A stretch of DNA of 28,565 nucleotides, taken from assembly GCA_002383415.1 (NCBI GenBank), contig DFYU01000024.1, forward strand, positions 1 to 28,565, given 5' to 3'. This document shows positions 6,825 through 15,825 of this stretch, in pieces. The position numbers were made by a program, and so were the translations under genes. The notes beneath the pieces were generated by a model. It had not been told where the DNA came from, ran no database searches, and saw nothing but the letters and a program-made list of their open reading frames with translations. This DNA is from Geobacter sp. UBA4074. GTDB taxonomy: Bacteria > Desulfobacterota > Desulfuromonadia > Geobacterales > Pseudopelobacteraceae. Position 1 is the first letter of the stretch; every line of letters starts with the position of its first letter.

Positions 6825-8393
6825 CTAGCCCCTGCCAAGCTTGCGTTTGAGGATGGCTCCGAATTCCAGCATCTCCTCTGAATGGAGCAGGTACATCGCC
6901 ACACTGTAACAACCAACGGCAAGCAGCACTGCCAGAGCAAGTCCGCCTGCCTTCACAAGCTTCTGCCCATCCAGAGACCAATCCACCAGACCGGTTGCCC
7001 ACCAGGCTGCTGCACCAGCCAGCAGTGAACCAGCCAGCGCGGAGAGCGCCGTGCGCAGTATGCGGCGCCCACCCAACAGGCCTGTCTTACGACGTAACAG
7101 CCAGAACAGAAGCGACATATTGACCAGGGCTGACAGTGATGAGGCCAGTGCCAGGCCTCCATGCAGCAGCGGTCCCATCAGCCAGAGACTAAAGGCCAGG
7201 TTGAGCAGGAAGGCGATAAACGCGGTAACGACCGGTGTTTTGGTGTCCTGCAGGGCGTAAAAGGCCGGCGCAAGCACCCGCACCAGCGCAACACAGGATA
7301 ATCCCAAGGAATAGTAGATCAGGGCCCTGGCTGATTGCAGCGCCATGTCGTGATCAAACTGCCCTCCCATGAACAAGAGCGCCATCAGCGGTTCAGCGCA
7401 GACCATCAGCCCCACCAGAGAGGGGATGGTTATAAACAGGGTCAAGCGCACCCCATAATTAAGAGAATCTTTCATGTCGCTCAGCTTGCCCTCAGCTGCC
7501 TGACGGCTCATGGTGGGCAACACCGCCTGGGCCACCGAGACCGTAAAGACCCCTTGCGGGAATTCGAACAGGCGTTGGGCATAATAGAGGTATGAGACGC
7601 TGCCCTGGGGCAGCAGCGAGGCCAGGATGTTGCCGACGGTGATATTCAGATAGTAGACCCCTACCCCAAGGGTGGCGGGCAGCATCAGCAGGGCGATCTT
7701 TTTAAGTTTGGGATGGTTGAAGCCGAAACGGGGCCTGATCGGATAGCCCATCCGCCACAGCACCGGCACCTGTAAGCCCAGTTGGATCAGCCCGCCAACC
7801 AGCACGCCCACAGCCAGTGCGGTGATCGGATACTGGTAGAAGGGACGTAATGCCAAGGCACAGACGATCATGGCGATATTCAGGAAGACGGTGGAGATGG
7901 CCGGGGTGAAAAAATGGCGCAGGGTGTTGAGGATACCCATGCAGAGCGCCACCAGCGAGATGAAGAATAGGTAGGGGAACATCACCCGGTTCAATACTAC
8001 GGTGAGCTCGAACTTGCCGGGTGTGGCGCTGAAGCCGGGAAACATCAGCCGGACGATCAGCGGCGAGAATACGATTCCCAGGATGGTCACCAGACCGATC
8101 ACGATTGTCAACAAGGTAAAGCAGAGATTAGCCAGCTCTCGGGCCCGCTCCCCCCCCTCCTGAACCAGAGTTTCAGAAAAGGTCGGTACAAAGGCTGCAG
8201 TCAACGCACCTTCGGCAAAGAAGCGTCGCAGCAGGTTGGGAATCTGGAAGGCAGCGAAAAAAGCGTCGGTGGCCATGCCGGCCCCAAACAGGCGCGAGGT
8301 AACCATATCGCGCACCATGCCCATGATACGGGATAGGATGGTGGCAGAACCCAGGACGCCGGCTGCCTTGAGAATCCCTTTACGCTCAGACAT
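6825..8393 (-). CDS. murJ: lipid II flippase MurJ (MviN)
   Basis: The 522-residue polytopic membrane protein has about 14 hydrophobic helices and the MOP/MviN N-terminal hallmark around residues 15-65, including RDMVTSRLFGAG and AFQIPNLLRRFFAEGALTAAFVP. Its arginines line the cavity in known MurJ structures. It flips lipid II across the inner membrane for peptidoglycan synthesis. Length agrees with E. coli (511). GAGGACAGCG precedes ATG 8393. Its first 8 bases overlap the end of rmuC, and its stop lies one base before ogt, so rmuC-murJ-ogt looks like one transcript. Confidence 0.96.
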   Translation of the reverse strand: MSERKGILKAAGVLGSATILSRIMGMVRDMVTSRLFGAGMATDAFFAAFQIPNLLRRFFAEGALTAAFVPTFSETLVQEGGERARELANLCFTLLTIVIGLVTILGIVFSPLIVRLMFPGFSATPGKFELTVVLNRVMFPYLFFISLVALCMGILNTLRHFFTPAISTVFLNIAMIVCALALRPFYQYPITALAVGVLVGGLIQLGLQVPVLWRMGYPIRPRFGFNHPKLKKIALLMLPATLGVGVYYLNITVGNILASLLPQGSVSYLYYAQRLFEFPQGVFTVSVAQAVLPTMSRQAAEGKLSDMKDSLNYGVRLTLFITIPSLVGLMVCAEPLMALLFMGGQFDHDMALQSARALIYYSLGLSCVALVRVLAPAFYALQDTKTPVVTAFIAFLLNLAFSLWLMGPLLHGGLALASSLSALVNMSLLFWLLRRKTGLLGGRRILRTALSALAGSLLAGAAAWWATGLVDWSLDGQKLVKAGGLALAVLLAVGCYSVAMYLLHSEEMLEFGAILKRKLGRG

Positions 8394-9723
8394 CGCTGTC
8401 CTCGTCCATCAGCTCCAGCAGTGCCTGAGACTCGCTACTAGGCAATGCCTGTACGCTTTTCAGTTTACGCTCCATCTGACGGGTGCGGGTGGCGGCTGAA
8501 TCAATGTGGTTACCTGCCTCCTGCAGCTTTTTACGGGTTTTGTCCAGTATGTCGCTGAACCGGCCGAACTCGGTACGTACCGCCCCCAGCAGGTTCCACA
8601 CCTCGGCAGATCGTTTCTCAATGGCCAGGGTGCGGAAGCCAAGTTGTAAACTGTTTAACAGTGCTGCCAGGGTGGTGGGACCGGCCACCATCACCTTGAA
8701 CTCCCGCTGCAGCGACTCAAAGAGGCCGGGGCGCCGCAACACCTCGGCATACAGACCCTCGGTGGGCAGAAACATCACGCCAAAATCAGTGGTGTGGGGC
8801 GGGTCAAGATACTTATCACGGATATCGCCGGCAGCCAGCCGAATGGCCCGCTCCAGCAGTTTGCCCGCCTCATCGGCAGCGGACAGATCGGCCCGTTCCT
8901 GAGCCTCAACCAGCCGCAGATAATCCTCTTGCGGAAACTTTGCATCCAGGGGAAGAAAAACGGCGCTCCCGTCCTGGCCATCGCGCCCTGGCAGCTTGAC
9001 GGCAAACTCAACCCGCTGATTGCTGCCGCTACGGGTCTCAACGTTGGTTTCATACTGCCCCGGCGCCAGAATCTGCTCCAAAAGCGAGGCAAGTTGTACC
9101 TCACCAAAGGTGCCGCGGGTCTTGACGTTGGTCAGTACCCGTTTCAGATCCCCCACCCCGTTGGCCAGGGACTGCATCTCTCCCAACCCCTTTTGTACTT
9201 GTTCCAGCCGTTCGCTGACCAGCTTGAAGGATTCACCCAGCCGTTTTTCCAGGGTGGCGTGCAGCTTTTCATCCACCGTGGCCCGCATCTGTTCCAGCTG
9301 CTTGGCATTATCCTCCTGGATTGACTGCAGGCGGTTCTGCAGCGTTTCACGCAGCTTCTCCATGCGGGCGTCATTGGTGCTGGTCAAGGTCTTTAATTGA
9401 TCGCCAAACAGCTCAAGTTGGCTCTTCTGCAGGCCGGCCAGCTCACTCATCCGTTGCAACAGACCATCTCCCAGCACCTTGACGGCATTGAGCGATTCTT
9501 CCCGTCCCTGTCGTCCGATCGTCTGCGCCTCTTCCCGGCTGCGAGCCAGTTCTTCACGCTGAGTGCGCTCGTTGCGCTCCAACAGACGCTCCAGTGCCTC
9601 AAGGCGGGGTTCCAATGGGGATTGTGCAGACCCCAGGCGCGACAGTTTTACCAGCAGGATCACCAACAACAGCAAGCCTGTGACGCTTGCTGCTATGAGT
9701 AGCCCAAGAAATGTTTCGGTCAT
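8386..9723 (-). CDS. rmuC: DNA recombination protein RmuC homologue
   Basis: This is a 445-residue protein from ATG 9723, which has GGAGAG 5' of it; the longer frame to 9801 would read through a terminator hairpin and is rejected. It has one N-terminal membrane helix (about 5-27), a long charged coiled coil (about 35-190), then the RmuC domain with conserved blocks such as LPLDAKFPQEDYLRL and DFGVMFLPTEGLYAEVL. It ends with another helical segment. RmuC limits DNA inversions at short repeats in E. coli and is thought to be nuclease-like; the molecular activity is not clear. It is the first gene of the rmuC-murJ-ogt group. Confidence 0.93.
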   Translation of the reverse strand: MTETFLGLLIAASVTGLLLLVILLVKLSRLGSAQSPLEPRLEALERLLERNERTQREELARSREEAQTIGRQGREESLNAVKVLGDGLLQRMSELAGLQKSQLELFGDQLKTLTSTNDARMEKLRETLQNRLQSIQEDNAKQLEQMRATVDEKLHATLEKRLGESFKLVSERLEQVQKGLGEMQSLANGVGDLKRVLTNVKTRGTFGEVQLASLLEQILAPGQYETNVETRSGSNQRVEFAVKLPGRDGQDGSAVFLPLDAKFPQEDYLRLVEAQERADLSAADEAGKLLERAIRLAAGDIRDKYLDPPHTTDFGVMFLPTEGLYAEVLRRPGLFESLQREFKVMVAGPTTLAALLNSLQLGFRTLAIEKRSAEVWNLLGAVRTEFGRFSDILDKTRKKLQEAGNHIDSAATRTRQMERKLKSVQALPSSESQALLELMDEDSDV

Positions 9724-9749
9724 ATCGCTCTCCAAATCAGTGCTGCTGC

Positions 9750-9787
9750 AAAAAACCGCCTGGCAGCGGTTGCTGCACCAGGCGGTT
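9750..9787 (-). terminator. rho-independent terminator after the PaaK-type ligase gene
   Basis: On the minus strand, a perfect 10-bp GC-rich stem (AACCGCCTGG/CCAGGCGGTT; plus-strand arms 9754-9763 and 9778-9787) with a 14-base loop is followed by six T residues (9755-9750). It ends the proS/paaK transcript and shows that rmuC must start from its own promoter in the 26 bases before its ATG or from leakage through the hairpin. Confidence 0.88.
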
Positions 9788-9814
9788 GTGGATCGTATCA
9801 CTGCAGGTAATCGG

Positions 9815-11119
9815 TCACAGTTTCCGCTTGTCGATCACCCGGGCGGCCTTGCCTTCAAAGCGCGGGATGCTGTTGGGTTCCACCAGTTTGACGGTGATGC
9901 CGACACCGATCACCGACTCAATTCTTTTTTCGACCAACTCCAGGAAGGCTCGCTGACGCTTCATCTCGTCAAAGAAGATATGTTCGGTGACCTCGATGTT
10001 GACCTCCAGCACATCACTGGTGCCACGACGATCCACGATCAACTGGTAATGTGGTTCACAGCCCTCAATGGCAAACAGCACCTCTTCGATCTGGGAGGGG
10101 AAGACGTTGACCCCCTTGATGATCAGCATGTCGTCGCTACGGCCCATGGTTTTCTTCATCCTCACCGTGGTACGGCCGCAGGCGCAGGGTTCGTAGTTCA
10201 GGCTGGTGATATCACGGGTGCGGTAGCGGATCATGGGGAAGGCTTCTTTGGTGAGACTGGTCAGTACCAGCTCCCCGACGCTGCCCGGCGGAAGAACCGC
10301 TCCGCTGTCGGGATCGATGATCTCGGCAATGAAGGCATCTTCCGAAACATGCATGCCGTTTTTGCACAGGCATTCACCGGCCACGCCGGGGCCGATCACT
10401 TCGGACAGGCCGTAGTTGTCAGTGGCGCTGATCTGCAGCCGTTGCTCAATCTCGCTGCGCATCGCCTCGGACCAGGGTTCGCCGCCAAACAGACCCACCT
10501 TGAGCGACAGGCTCTTGGGATCAATACCCTGTTTTTCCATCCGCTCGGCCAGGGTCAGGGCGTAACTGGGGGTACCCACCAGCACGCTGGATTTATAATC
10601 CTGCATGATCATCAACTGTTTGTCGGTGTTGCCGCCGCCCATCGGGATTACTGCCGCGCCGATCGCCTCGGAGCCGTAGTGCAGGCCAAAGGCCCCGGTG
10701 AACATGCCGTAACCGAAGGTGATCTGGATCACATCGTCGTGCGTTACACCGGCGGCGGTCATGAAGCGGGCCACCAGGTTCGACCAGGCCTTGAGGTCGT
10801 TCTTGGTATAGCCCACCACGGTCGGCTTGCCGGTGGTGCCGGAGGACGAATGGATGCGCACTACTTCACGCAGCGGCACCGCAAACATGCCGTAGGGGTA
10901 GTTGAGCCGCAGATCCTCTTTCGTTGTAAAGGGCAGCTTGGACAGGTCAGCCAGGGAGGTGACATCCTCAGGCACGATGCCCAGCTCGTTGAACTTGTTC
11001 TGATAGCAGCGGACGTTTTTATAGACCCGGTTCAGCGTGGCCTGTAGCCGCTCCAGCTGCAGCTGCTCCAGTTCCTCGCGAGGCATACACTCGTGTTGAG
11101 GATCCCAGATGCCGCTCAT
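9815..11119 (-). CDS. phenylacetate-CoA ligase family protein (PaaK-type AMP-forming CoA ligase)
   Basis: The 434-residue adenylate-forming enzyme has the phosphate-binding loop SSSGTTGKPT (91-100), NYGLSE in the adenine site, YRTRD, and the small C-terminal domain typical of PaaK. It should make an aryl- or acyl-CoA from ATP and CoA. The substrate cannot be read from sequence: phenylacetate or another aromatic acid from amino-acid degradation is plausible, but no paa ring-oxidation genes or iorAB lie here. ATG 11119 has GGAGGT upstream and overlaps the proS stop in an ATGA tetrad. It ends 28 bases before a strong terminator. Confidence 0.88.
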   Translation of the reverse strand: MSGIWDPQHECMPREELEQLQLERLQATLNRVYKNVRCYQNKFNELGIVPEDVTSLADLSKLPFTTKEDLRLNYPYGMFAVPLREVVRIHSSSGTTGKPTVVGYTKNDLKAWSNLVARFMTAAGVTHDDVIQITFGYGMFTGAFGLHYGSEAIGAAVIPMGGGNTDKQLMIMQDYKSSVLVGTPSYALTLAERMEKQGIDPKSLSLKVGLFGGEPWSEAMRSEIEQRLQISATDNYGLSEVIGPGVAGECLCKNGMHVSEDAFIAEIIDPDSGAVLPPGSVGELVLTSLTKEAFPMIRYRTRDITSLNYEPCACGRTTVRMKKTMGRSDDMLIIKGVNVFPSQIEEVLFAIEGCEPHYQLIVDRRGTSDVLEVNIEVTEHIFFDEMKRQRAFLELVEKRIESVIGVGITVKLVEPNSIPRFEGKAARVIDKRKL

Positions 11120-12846
11120 CGGGCACCTCCGCAGGCCGTACATACCGCCTCCAGCACCCGGTCGATAGCCTCTTCCGGCGTCAGCAGCACCATTTCGCCC
11201 CCTGCCCGCTGCTTGTACTCCACCTTGCCGTCGGCCAGGTTTTTGCCACCCACCACGATGCGTAGTGGAATGCCGATCAGGTCATGGTCCTTAAACTTGA
11301 AGCCGGGACGTTCATCGCGGTCATCCAGCAGCACTTCAACCCCGGCAGCCTCCAGCCGGTCATGCAGTTGTTGCCCCATGGCCAGGGCAGCCTCATCCTT
11401 CTGGGCGTTGATCACCACCACCGAGCAATGGAACGGTGCCAGTGCCAGCGGCCAGATGATACCGTTTTCGTCGTGGTTCTGTTCAATGGCAGCGGCCACG
11501 GTGCGGCCGATGCCGATACCGTAACAGCCCATGAAGATGGTCTGTTCCTTGCCGTCCTTGTCGAGGTAACAGGCGTTCATGGCACTGGAGTACTTGGTGC
11601 CCAGCTTGAAGACGTGTCCCACCTCGATCCCCCGCCAGACCTCGAGGGTTCCGTTCTGGCAGCGGGGGCAAGGATCACCGGCCCCGACCAGGCGGATGTC
11701 GGCAGTGCGGGTGACGCTAAAATCACGGCCCAGGTTTGCTCCCGTATAATGCTGGTCAACCTCGTTGGCGCCCACTACCACGTCAGACAGGGCAGCGACA
11801 GCATAATCGGCCACCACCTGCAACTCTTCCCTCAAACCGATCGGCCCCAGGAAACCGGGGGGGGATCCGGTGAAGCGCAAAATCTCCTCGTCAGTGGCCA
11901 TCCGAATTTCATCCCAACCCAAATGGTTCTTCAGCTTCAGTTCGTTCAGCTCATGGTCGCCCTGCACCAGTGCCATCACGAACTGTCCCTCGCCATCGGA
12001 ACAGATCAAGGTCTTGATCAGGGTTGACTGGGGTCGGCTAAGAAACTCAGCCACCTCGGCAATGGTCTTTTGGTCGGGGGTATGCACCTTGGTCAGTGCC
12101 TGTTGCCCTGCCCCGCTCTGTGGCAGTTGCACCCCTTCGGCCTTTTCTACGTTGGCGGCGTAGCGGCAGGCGCTGCAGGAAACGATGGCGTCCTCACCGG
12201 AAGAGGCCAGCACCATGAATTCATGGGAGGCGGAGCCACCGATGGAGCCGGTGTCGGCCTCCACGGCCCGAAAGTTGAGGCCGCAACGTTCGAAGATTCG
12301 GTTGTAGGCCTGGTACATCTTGTCGTAGGAGAGATCAGCCGCCGCAGAATCGACATCGAACGAGTAGGCGTCCTTCATGATGAACTCACGGCCACGCATC
12401 AGGCCGAAGCGGGGACGGATCTCGTCACGGAACTTGGTCTGGATCTGATAGAAGTTAACTGGCATCTGGCGGTAACTCTTGACCTCACGCCGGGCAATAT
12501 CGGTGATCACCTCTTCGTGGGTGGGTCCCAGGCAAAATTCGTTATCCTTGCGATCGTTAAATCGCAAGAGTTCTTTGCCGTACTGGGCCCAGCGCTTGGA
12601 TTCGATCCAAAGCTCAGCCGGCTGCACGCCGGGCATCAGCAGTTCGATGGCGCCGGCCCGGTTCATCTCTTCCCGCACGATCTGCTCGAACTTGCGGATG
12701 GCGCGCAATCCCAGTGGCATATAAGTGTAGATACCGGCAGCAATCTTGCGGATCATGCCGGCCCGCATCATCAGTTGGTGCGAGATGACCTCTGCATCGG
12801 ACGGCGTTTCTTTAAGTGTTGGAATAAAAAAACTGCTATAACGCAT
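11116..12846 (-). CDS. proS: prolyl-tRNA synthetase (bacterial type)
   Basis: This 576-residue class II synthetase charges tRNA-Pro. Motif 1 lies around 40-75, and motif 2 contains RPRFGLMRGREFIMKDAYSFD. A long insertion (about 225-400) is the editing domain that hydrolyses mischarged Ala-tRNA-Pro. Motif 3 is GCYGIGIGRTVAAAIEQ (about 440), followed by the anticodon-binding domain. The length and the editing insertion mark the bacterial type. TGGAG lies upstream of ATG 12846. It follows the receiver gene by 15 bases and overlaps the ligase gene by 4. Confidence 0.97.
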   Translation of the reverse strand: MRYSSFFIPTLKETPSDAEVISHQLMMRAGMIRKIAAGIYTYMPLGLRAIRKFEQIVREEMNRAGAIELLMPGVQPAELWIESKRWAQYGKELLRFNDRKDNEFCLGPTHEEVITDIARREVKSYRQMPVNFYQIQTKFRDEIRPRFGLMRGREFIMKDAYSFDVDSAAADLSYDKMYQAYNRIFERCGLNFRAVEADTGSIGGSASHEFMVLASSGEDAIVSCSACRYAANVEKAEGVQLPQSGAGQQALTKVHTPDQKTIAEVAEFLSRPQSTLIKTLICSDGEGQFVMALVQGDHELNELKLKNHLGWDEIRMATDEEILRFTGSPPGFLGPIGLREELQVVADYAVAALSDVVVGANEVDQHYTGANLGRDFSVTRTADIRLVGAGDPCPRCQNGTLEVWRGIEVGHVFKLGTKYSSAMNACYLDKDGKEQTIFMGCYGIGIGRTVAAAIEQNHDENGIIWPLALAPFHCSVVVINAQKDEAALAMGQQLHDRLEAAGVEVLLDDRDERPGFKFKDHDLIGIPLRIVVGGKNLADGKVEYKQRAGGEMVLLTPEEAIDRVLEAVCTACGGAR

Positions 12847-12861
12847 TACAATAACTCCATA

Positions 12862-13245
12862 TCAGATCAGTTTGTAGCGGCTGAGCATCTGGGTAACCGC
12901 CTCGCGGCGGAACGGTTTAACAACATAGTCGTCACAATCGCCCTCGAAAAAGGCGTTTTCGATATCCTGCGGTGAATTACAGGCCGAGATCATAAAGACC
13001 TTGGTGCGGTCACCCAGCTGCTGGTCACGCTCCCGAATCTGGCGCAGGGTTTCGGTGCCATCCATGACCGGCATGATGATATCGAGACAGATCAGGTCGT
13101 AGGGGGTGCTTGCAGCCACCGCGTTGTCGAGCAATGCCAAAGCCTCTTTGCCGTTTTCGGCCTGATCACAGGGGCCAAACTCTTCCAACAGCGTGGCCAG
13201 CATCATTCGACCCATTTCATCGTCGTCAACGATCAAACTACGCAT
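12862..13245 (-). CDS. stand-alone response-regulator receiver protein
   Basis: The product is a single CheY-like receiver domain of 127 residues. It has the acidic pocket Asp7-Asp8-Asp9, phosphoacceptor Asp55 in LICLDIIMP, a Ser switch residue in VFMISA and the conserved Lys in DYVVKPF. There is no output domain, so it must act by protein contact or as a phosphate shuttle. ATG 13245 is chosen over ATG 13260 because an ideal GGAGG lies 8 bases upstream; those bases fall inside the five extra codons of the longer form. It sits between ispG and proS with no kinase beside it. A CheX-type phosphatase is encoded 2.6 kb upstream in the same strand run. Confidence 0.9.
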   Translation of the reverse strand: MRSLIVDDDEMGRMMLATLLEEFGPCDQAENGKEALALLDNAVAASTPYDLICLDIIMPVMDGTETLRQIRERDQQLGDRTKVFMISACNSPQDIENAFFEGDCDDYVVKPFRREAVTQMLSRYKLI

Positions 13246-13253
13246 AGACTTTT

Positions 13254-13258
13254 CCTCC
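13254..13258 (-). promoter_or_regulatory. ribosome binding site that decides the receiver start
   Basis: GGAGG is read on the minus strand, 8 bases before ATG 13245. It lies directly after another in-frame ATG (13260) that has no ribosome site of its own apart from the ispG tail, so the shorter 127-residue protein is favoured. Confidence 0.75.
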
Positions 13259-13262
13259 ATGA

Positions 13263-14309
13263 TTACAGGCGGTTGATTTCTTCCAGCAGTGCATCGGCCA
13301 ATTCAGCCTCAGCAACTTTGCGGACCACTTCTCCCTTACGGAAGATCAGCCCTTCCCCCTTGCCGCCAGCTACACCAACGTCGGCTTCACGGGCCTCACC
13401 AGGGCCGTTGACGGCACAGCCCATCACCGCCACAGTGATCGCCTTGTCCACCGACTGCAGACGACGCTCCACCTCTTCAGCCACCCTGATCAGATTGATC
13501 TGACAACGGCCGCAGGTGGGACAGGAAACGAAATTGACTCCCCGCTGTCGCAGTCCCAGTGATTTCAAAATCTCAAAGCCGACCCGTACCTCGTCCACCG
13601 GATCGCCGGTCAGTGAGACCCGCAGTGTGTCGCCGATGCCGCCGTGCAAAAGGATGCCGAGCCCAACTGAAGACTTAATGGTGCCGGAAAAGATGGTGCC
13701 TGCCTCAGTGATGCCGATATGCAGCGGATACTCAACCTGCTGCGACAGCAGTCGATAAGCTGCCACGGTCTTGGGCACGTCGGAGGCCTTGAGCGAGATC
13801 TTTATCTCCCGGTAGTTCAGATCTTCCAGTATCCGCACATGTCCCAGTGCCGACTCCACCATTGCCTCAGCCGTCGGATGACCGTACTTCTCCAGCAACT
13901 GTTTTTCCAGAGAACCGGCGTTGACGCCGATCCGGATCGGCACCTTACGCTCGGCAGCGCTCTTTACTACTTCGGCCACCTTCCAGTGCTCACCAATGTT
14001 GCCGGGGTTAAGCCGCAGGCCGTCAATGCCGCCGTCCAGCACCCGCAAGGCCAGCTTGTAGTCGAAGTGTATGTCGGCAATCACCGGAATCGGGCTTTGG
14101 GCCTTGATGGTTGCCAGGGCTTCTGCCGCATCACCATCGGGAACGGCACAGCGTACAATCTCACAGCCGGCAACGGCCAAGGCGTTGATCTGAGCCAAGG
14201 TTGCCGACACATCACGCGTGTCGGTGGAACACATCGACTGCACAGCGCAGGGAGCTCCGCCGCCTATTGCCACCGGCCCAACATGAATCTGTCTGGTTAA
14301 GGGTTTCAT
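13263..14309 (-). CDS. ispG: 4-hydroxy-3-methylbut-2-en-1-yl diphosphate synthase
   Basis: The 348-residue GcpE/IspG carries out the reductive ring opening of MEcPP to HMBPP in the MEP isoprenoid pathway. A TIM-barrel N-terminal part (about 1-245) is followed by the iron-sulfur domain. Cluster ligands are Cys263 and Cys266 (SCPTCGRC), Cys298 (GCAVNGPGEA) and Glu305. No clear Shine-Dalgarno sequence precedes ATG 14309, but the start matches the family N-terminus (RQIHVGPVAIGGGAP). The 44-base gap to the upstream channel gene has no hairpin. It heads into the receiver gene with a 2-base gap to the longer start. Confidence 0.96.
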   Translation of the reverse strand: MKPLTRQIHVGPVAIGGGAPCAVQSMCSTDTRDVSATLAQINALAVAGCEIVRCAVPDGDAAEALATIKAQSPIPVIADIHFDYKLALRVLDGGIDGLRLNPGNIGEHWKVAEVVKSAAERKVPIRIGVNAGSLEKQLLEKYGHPTAEAMVESALGHVRILEDLNYREIKISLKASDVPKTVAAYRLLSQQVEYPLHIGITEAGTIFSGTIKSSVGLGILLHGGIGDTLRVSLTGDPVDEVRVGFEILKSLGLRQRGVNFVSCPTCGRCQINLIRVAEEVERRLQSVDKAITVAVMGCAVNGPGEAREADVGVAGGKGEGLIFRKGEVVRKVAEAELADALLEEINRL

Positions 14310-14353
14310 AAGCTATGAATACTAGCCGAACACCGCCTCAATTGCAACATCGC

Positions 14354-15163
14354 CTAACGCCGCGTCTGGGGTAGATGCACATACCAATAGACGCAGGCGA
14401 CAAACAACACTCCGCCTACGATATTACCCAGGGTTACCGGCAGGATGTTTCCCCAAAGAAAACCACCCCAGGTGAGGTTTGGCTCCTGGATGCCCAATTT
14501 GGCCGACAGCAGCAGGCCGGCCGGGATAAAATACATGTTGGCCACTGAATGCTCGAAACCACTGGTGACAAAGGCCATGATCGGCGCCAGACAGGAGAGC
14601 AGTTTGGCAGTGACATCACGGGAGGCCACCGCCATAAAGACCGCCAGGCAGACCAGCCAGTTGCAAAGCACGCCGCGAATGAAGGCCACTTCAAAGGAAA
14701 GCCGACATTTGGCAGTGGCAACCATCATCGCCTGCTTAGCCACAACGCCATTCTGCCATAGCTGTGATTCAAACAGCAGCCAGGCCATAAACAATGAACC
14801 CAGCAGGTTGCCCAACAGCACCAGCCCCCAGTTTTCAGCCAGCTTACCCCAGGAAATTTCACCATCCAGCGCAGAACTGACCAACAGAGAGTTGCCCGTA
14901 AACAGCTCGGCCCCACAGACCACCACCAGCATCAGGCCGACTGAAAAAACCATGCCGCCCAGTAATCGGCTGATGCCGAGTCCCACAAAGACTGCGCTAT
15001 CCTGGGTGACCACCGTTGACAGCTGTGCCCCGAAGGCGATGTAGAATCCAGCCAGCAGTGCCAGCAGAAAGGTGCGACGACGACATTGGGTCATCACCCG
15101 CTTGCCGTTCTGGATAATAACGCCGATGGTTTCGGTGGGTGTCAGGAACAGCTTGGGTTCCAT
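14354..15163 (-). CDS. formate/nitrite transporter (FNT) family channel
   Basis: The 269-residue membrane protein has six helices and FNT hallmarks: the omega-loop block AELFTGN (about 85-91), and GFEHSVANMYFIP with the central pore His205. Members carry formate, nitrite, hydrosulfide or acetate/lactate; no adjacent pfl, nir or asr genes fix the substrate. For an anaerobic Geobacter-type organism, formate or acetate would be reasonable guesses. GGAG precedes ATG 15163 at proper spacing. The start lies inside the end of the upstream gene (22-base overlap), which implies coupled translation. Confidence 0.9.
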   Translation of the reverse strand: MEPKLFLTPTETIGVIIQNGKRVMTQCRRRTFLLALLAGFYIAFGAQLSTVVTQDSAVFVGLGISRLLGGMVFSVGLMLVVVCGAELFTGNSLLVSSALDGEISWGKLAENWGLVLLGNLLGSLFMAWLLFESQLWQNGVVAKQAMMVATAKCRLSFEVAFIRGVLCNWLVCLAVFMAVASRDVTAKLLSCLAPIMAFVTSGFEHSVANMYFIPAGLLLSAKLGIQEPNLTWGGFLWGNILPVTLGNIVGGVLFVACVYWYVHLPQTRR

Positions 15164-15825
15164 AGCGGCTCCGGTAGTATGAAATAATCAAAATCCAGCA
15201 ACAGCGCCGCCGGGATCAGTGTGTCCAACTCGTTAAACGGTTGTCCCAGCAGGCGTGTGGTAAATTTGCGAAACAACCGTAACTCGCGGGTGAAGATGTC
15301 ATTGAATGGGGCCCGTAACGCCTCCATCTGAAGTGGGTCGCAACCAGCAAAGTTCATGCTGCACCACTCGTCAAACAAGATCTCCCCGCTGTCATCCACC
15401 ATCGGGATACCATGCAGACGACAGGTCATGGGGCGACTGTCGTAAATCAGGCAGGTTCCGTCATCACCCAACAGTGAGCAGGGCGTCTCGTCATCTTCCG
15501 GCATCACCTCATCCCACTCCTCTTCCGGATAGCCGTTGAGCAGGTACGGTGCAGCAAAATCAGGCCATCTGCAGCGGATGATCTCCAGACGATGTCGGGC
15601 CAGCTCCAGGGGGCGTTCACGCACCTTCTGAGGCAAGCGGTCAAAGCCGTCCTTTATCAGAAAGGCGTCCAGCAGCGTGATGTCAAACAGACCTCGGCAA
15701 CAGGCAGAACAGCCCCGCTGACAGGCGATCTGCTCACCTGCCGCGAGGCTGCAGCGGCGAAACCAGGTATCTACTTCGTTCAAAAGCTCCCGATAGGAGG
15801 GCAGCAGGGCATGTGTATCGGGCAT
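15142..15825 (-). CDS. YkgJ-family cysteine cluster protein
   Basis: This 227-residue cytoplasmic protein has the YkgJ/CxxxCxxCC signature, with Cys35, Cys39, Cys42 and Cys43. A second half follows (PCSLLGDDGTCLIYDSRPMTCRLHG) with further cysteines and the RPxxCR motif. The family is thought to bind zinc or iron-sulfur clusters; its biochemical role is unknown. The C-terminal 80 residues are helical and not typical of the minimal domain. Its ATG overlaps the CheX-like stop by one base (TAATG), and its own tail overlaps the FNT gene by 22 bases. The three thus form a tight unit, though no shared function is evident. Confidence 0.85.
   Translation of the reverse strand: MPDTHALLPSYRELLNEVDTWFRRCSLAAGEQIACQRGCSACCRGLFDITLLDAFLIKDGFDRLPQKVRERPLELARHRLEIIRCRWPDFAAPYLLNGYPEEEWDEVMPEDDETPCSLLGDDGTCLIYDSRPMTCRLHGIPMVDDSGEILFDEWCSMNFAGCDPLQMEALRAPFNDIFTRELRLFRKFTTRLLGQPFNELDTLIPAALLLDFDYFILPEPLWNPSCS

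Noticed and set aside
9724..9801. Longer rmuC start at 9801
   Set aside because: The extra codons span the terminator hairpin at 9750-9787 and have no ribosome site; ATG 9723 has GGAGAG.
9563..11047. 494-codon plus-strand frame opposite the PaaK-type ligase and rmuC start
   Set aside because: It is a shadow of clear coding sequence on the other strand; its product is His/Gly/Asp-rich with no recognisable domain, and it would cross the terminator at 9750-9787.
12070..12975. 301-codon plus-strand frame opposite proS
   Set aside because: Antisense shadow of proS and the receiver gene; no ribosome site or family pattern.
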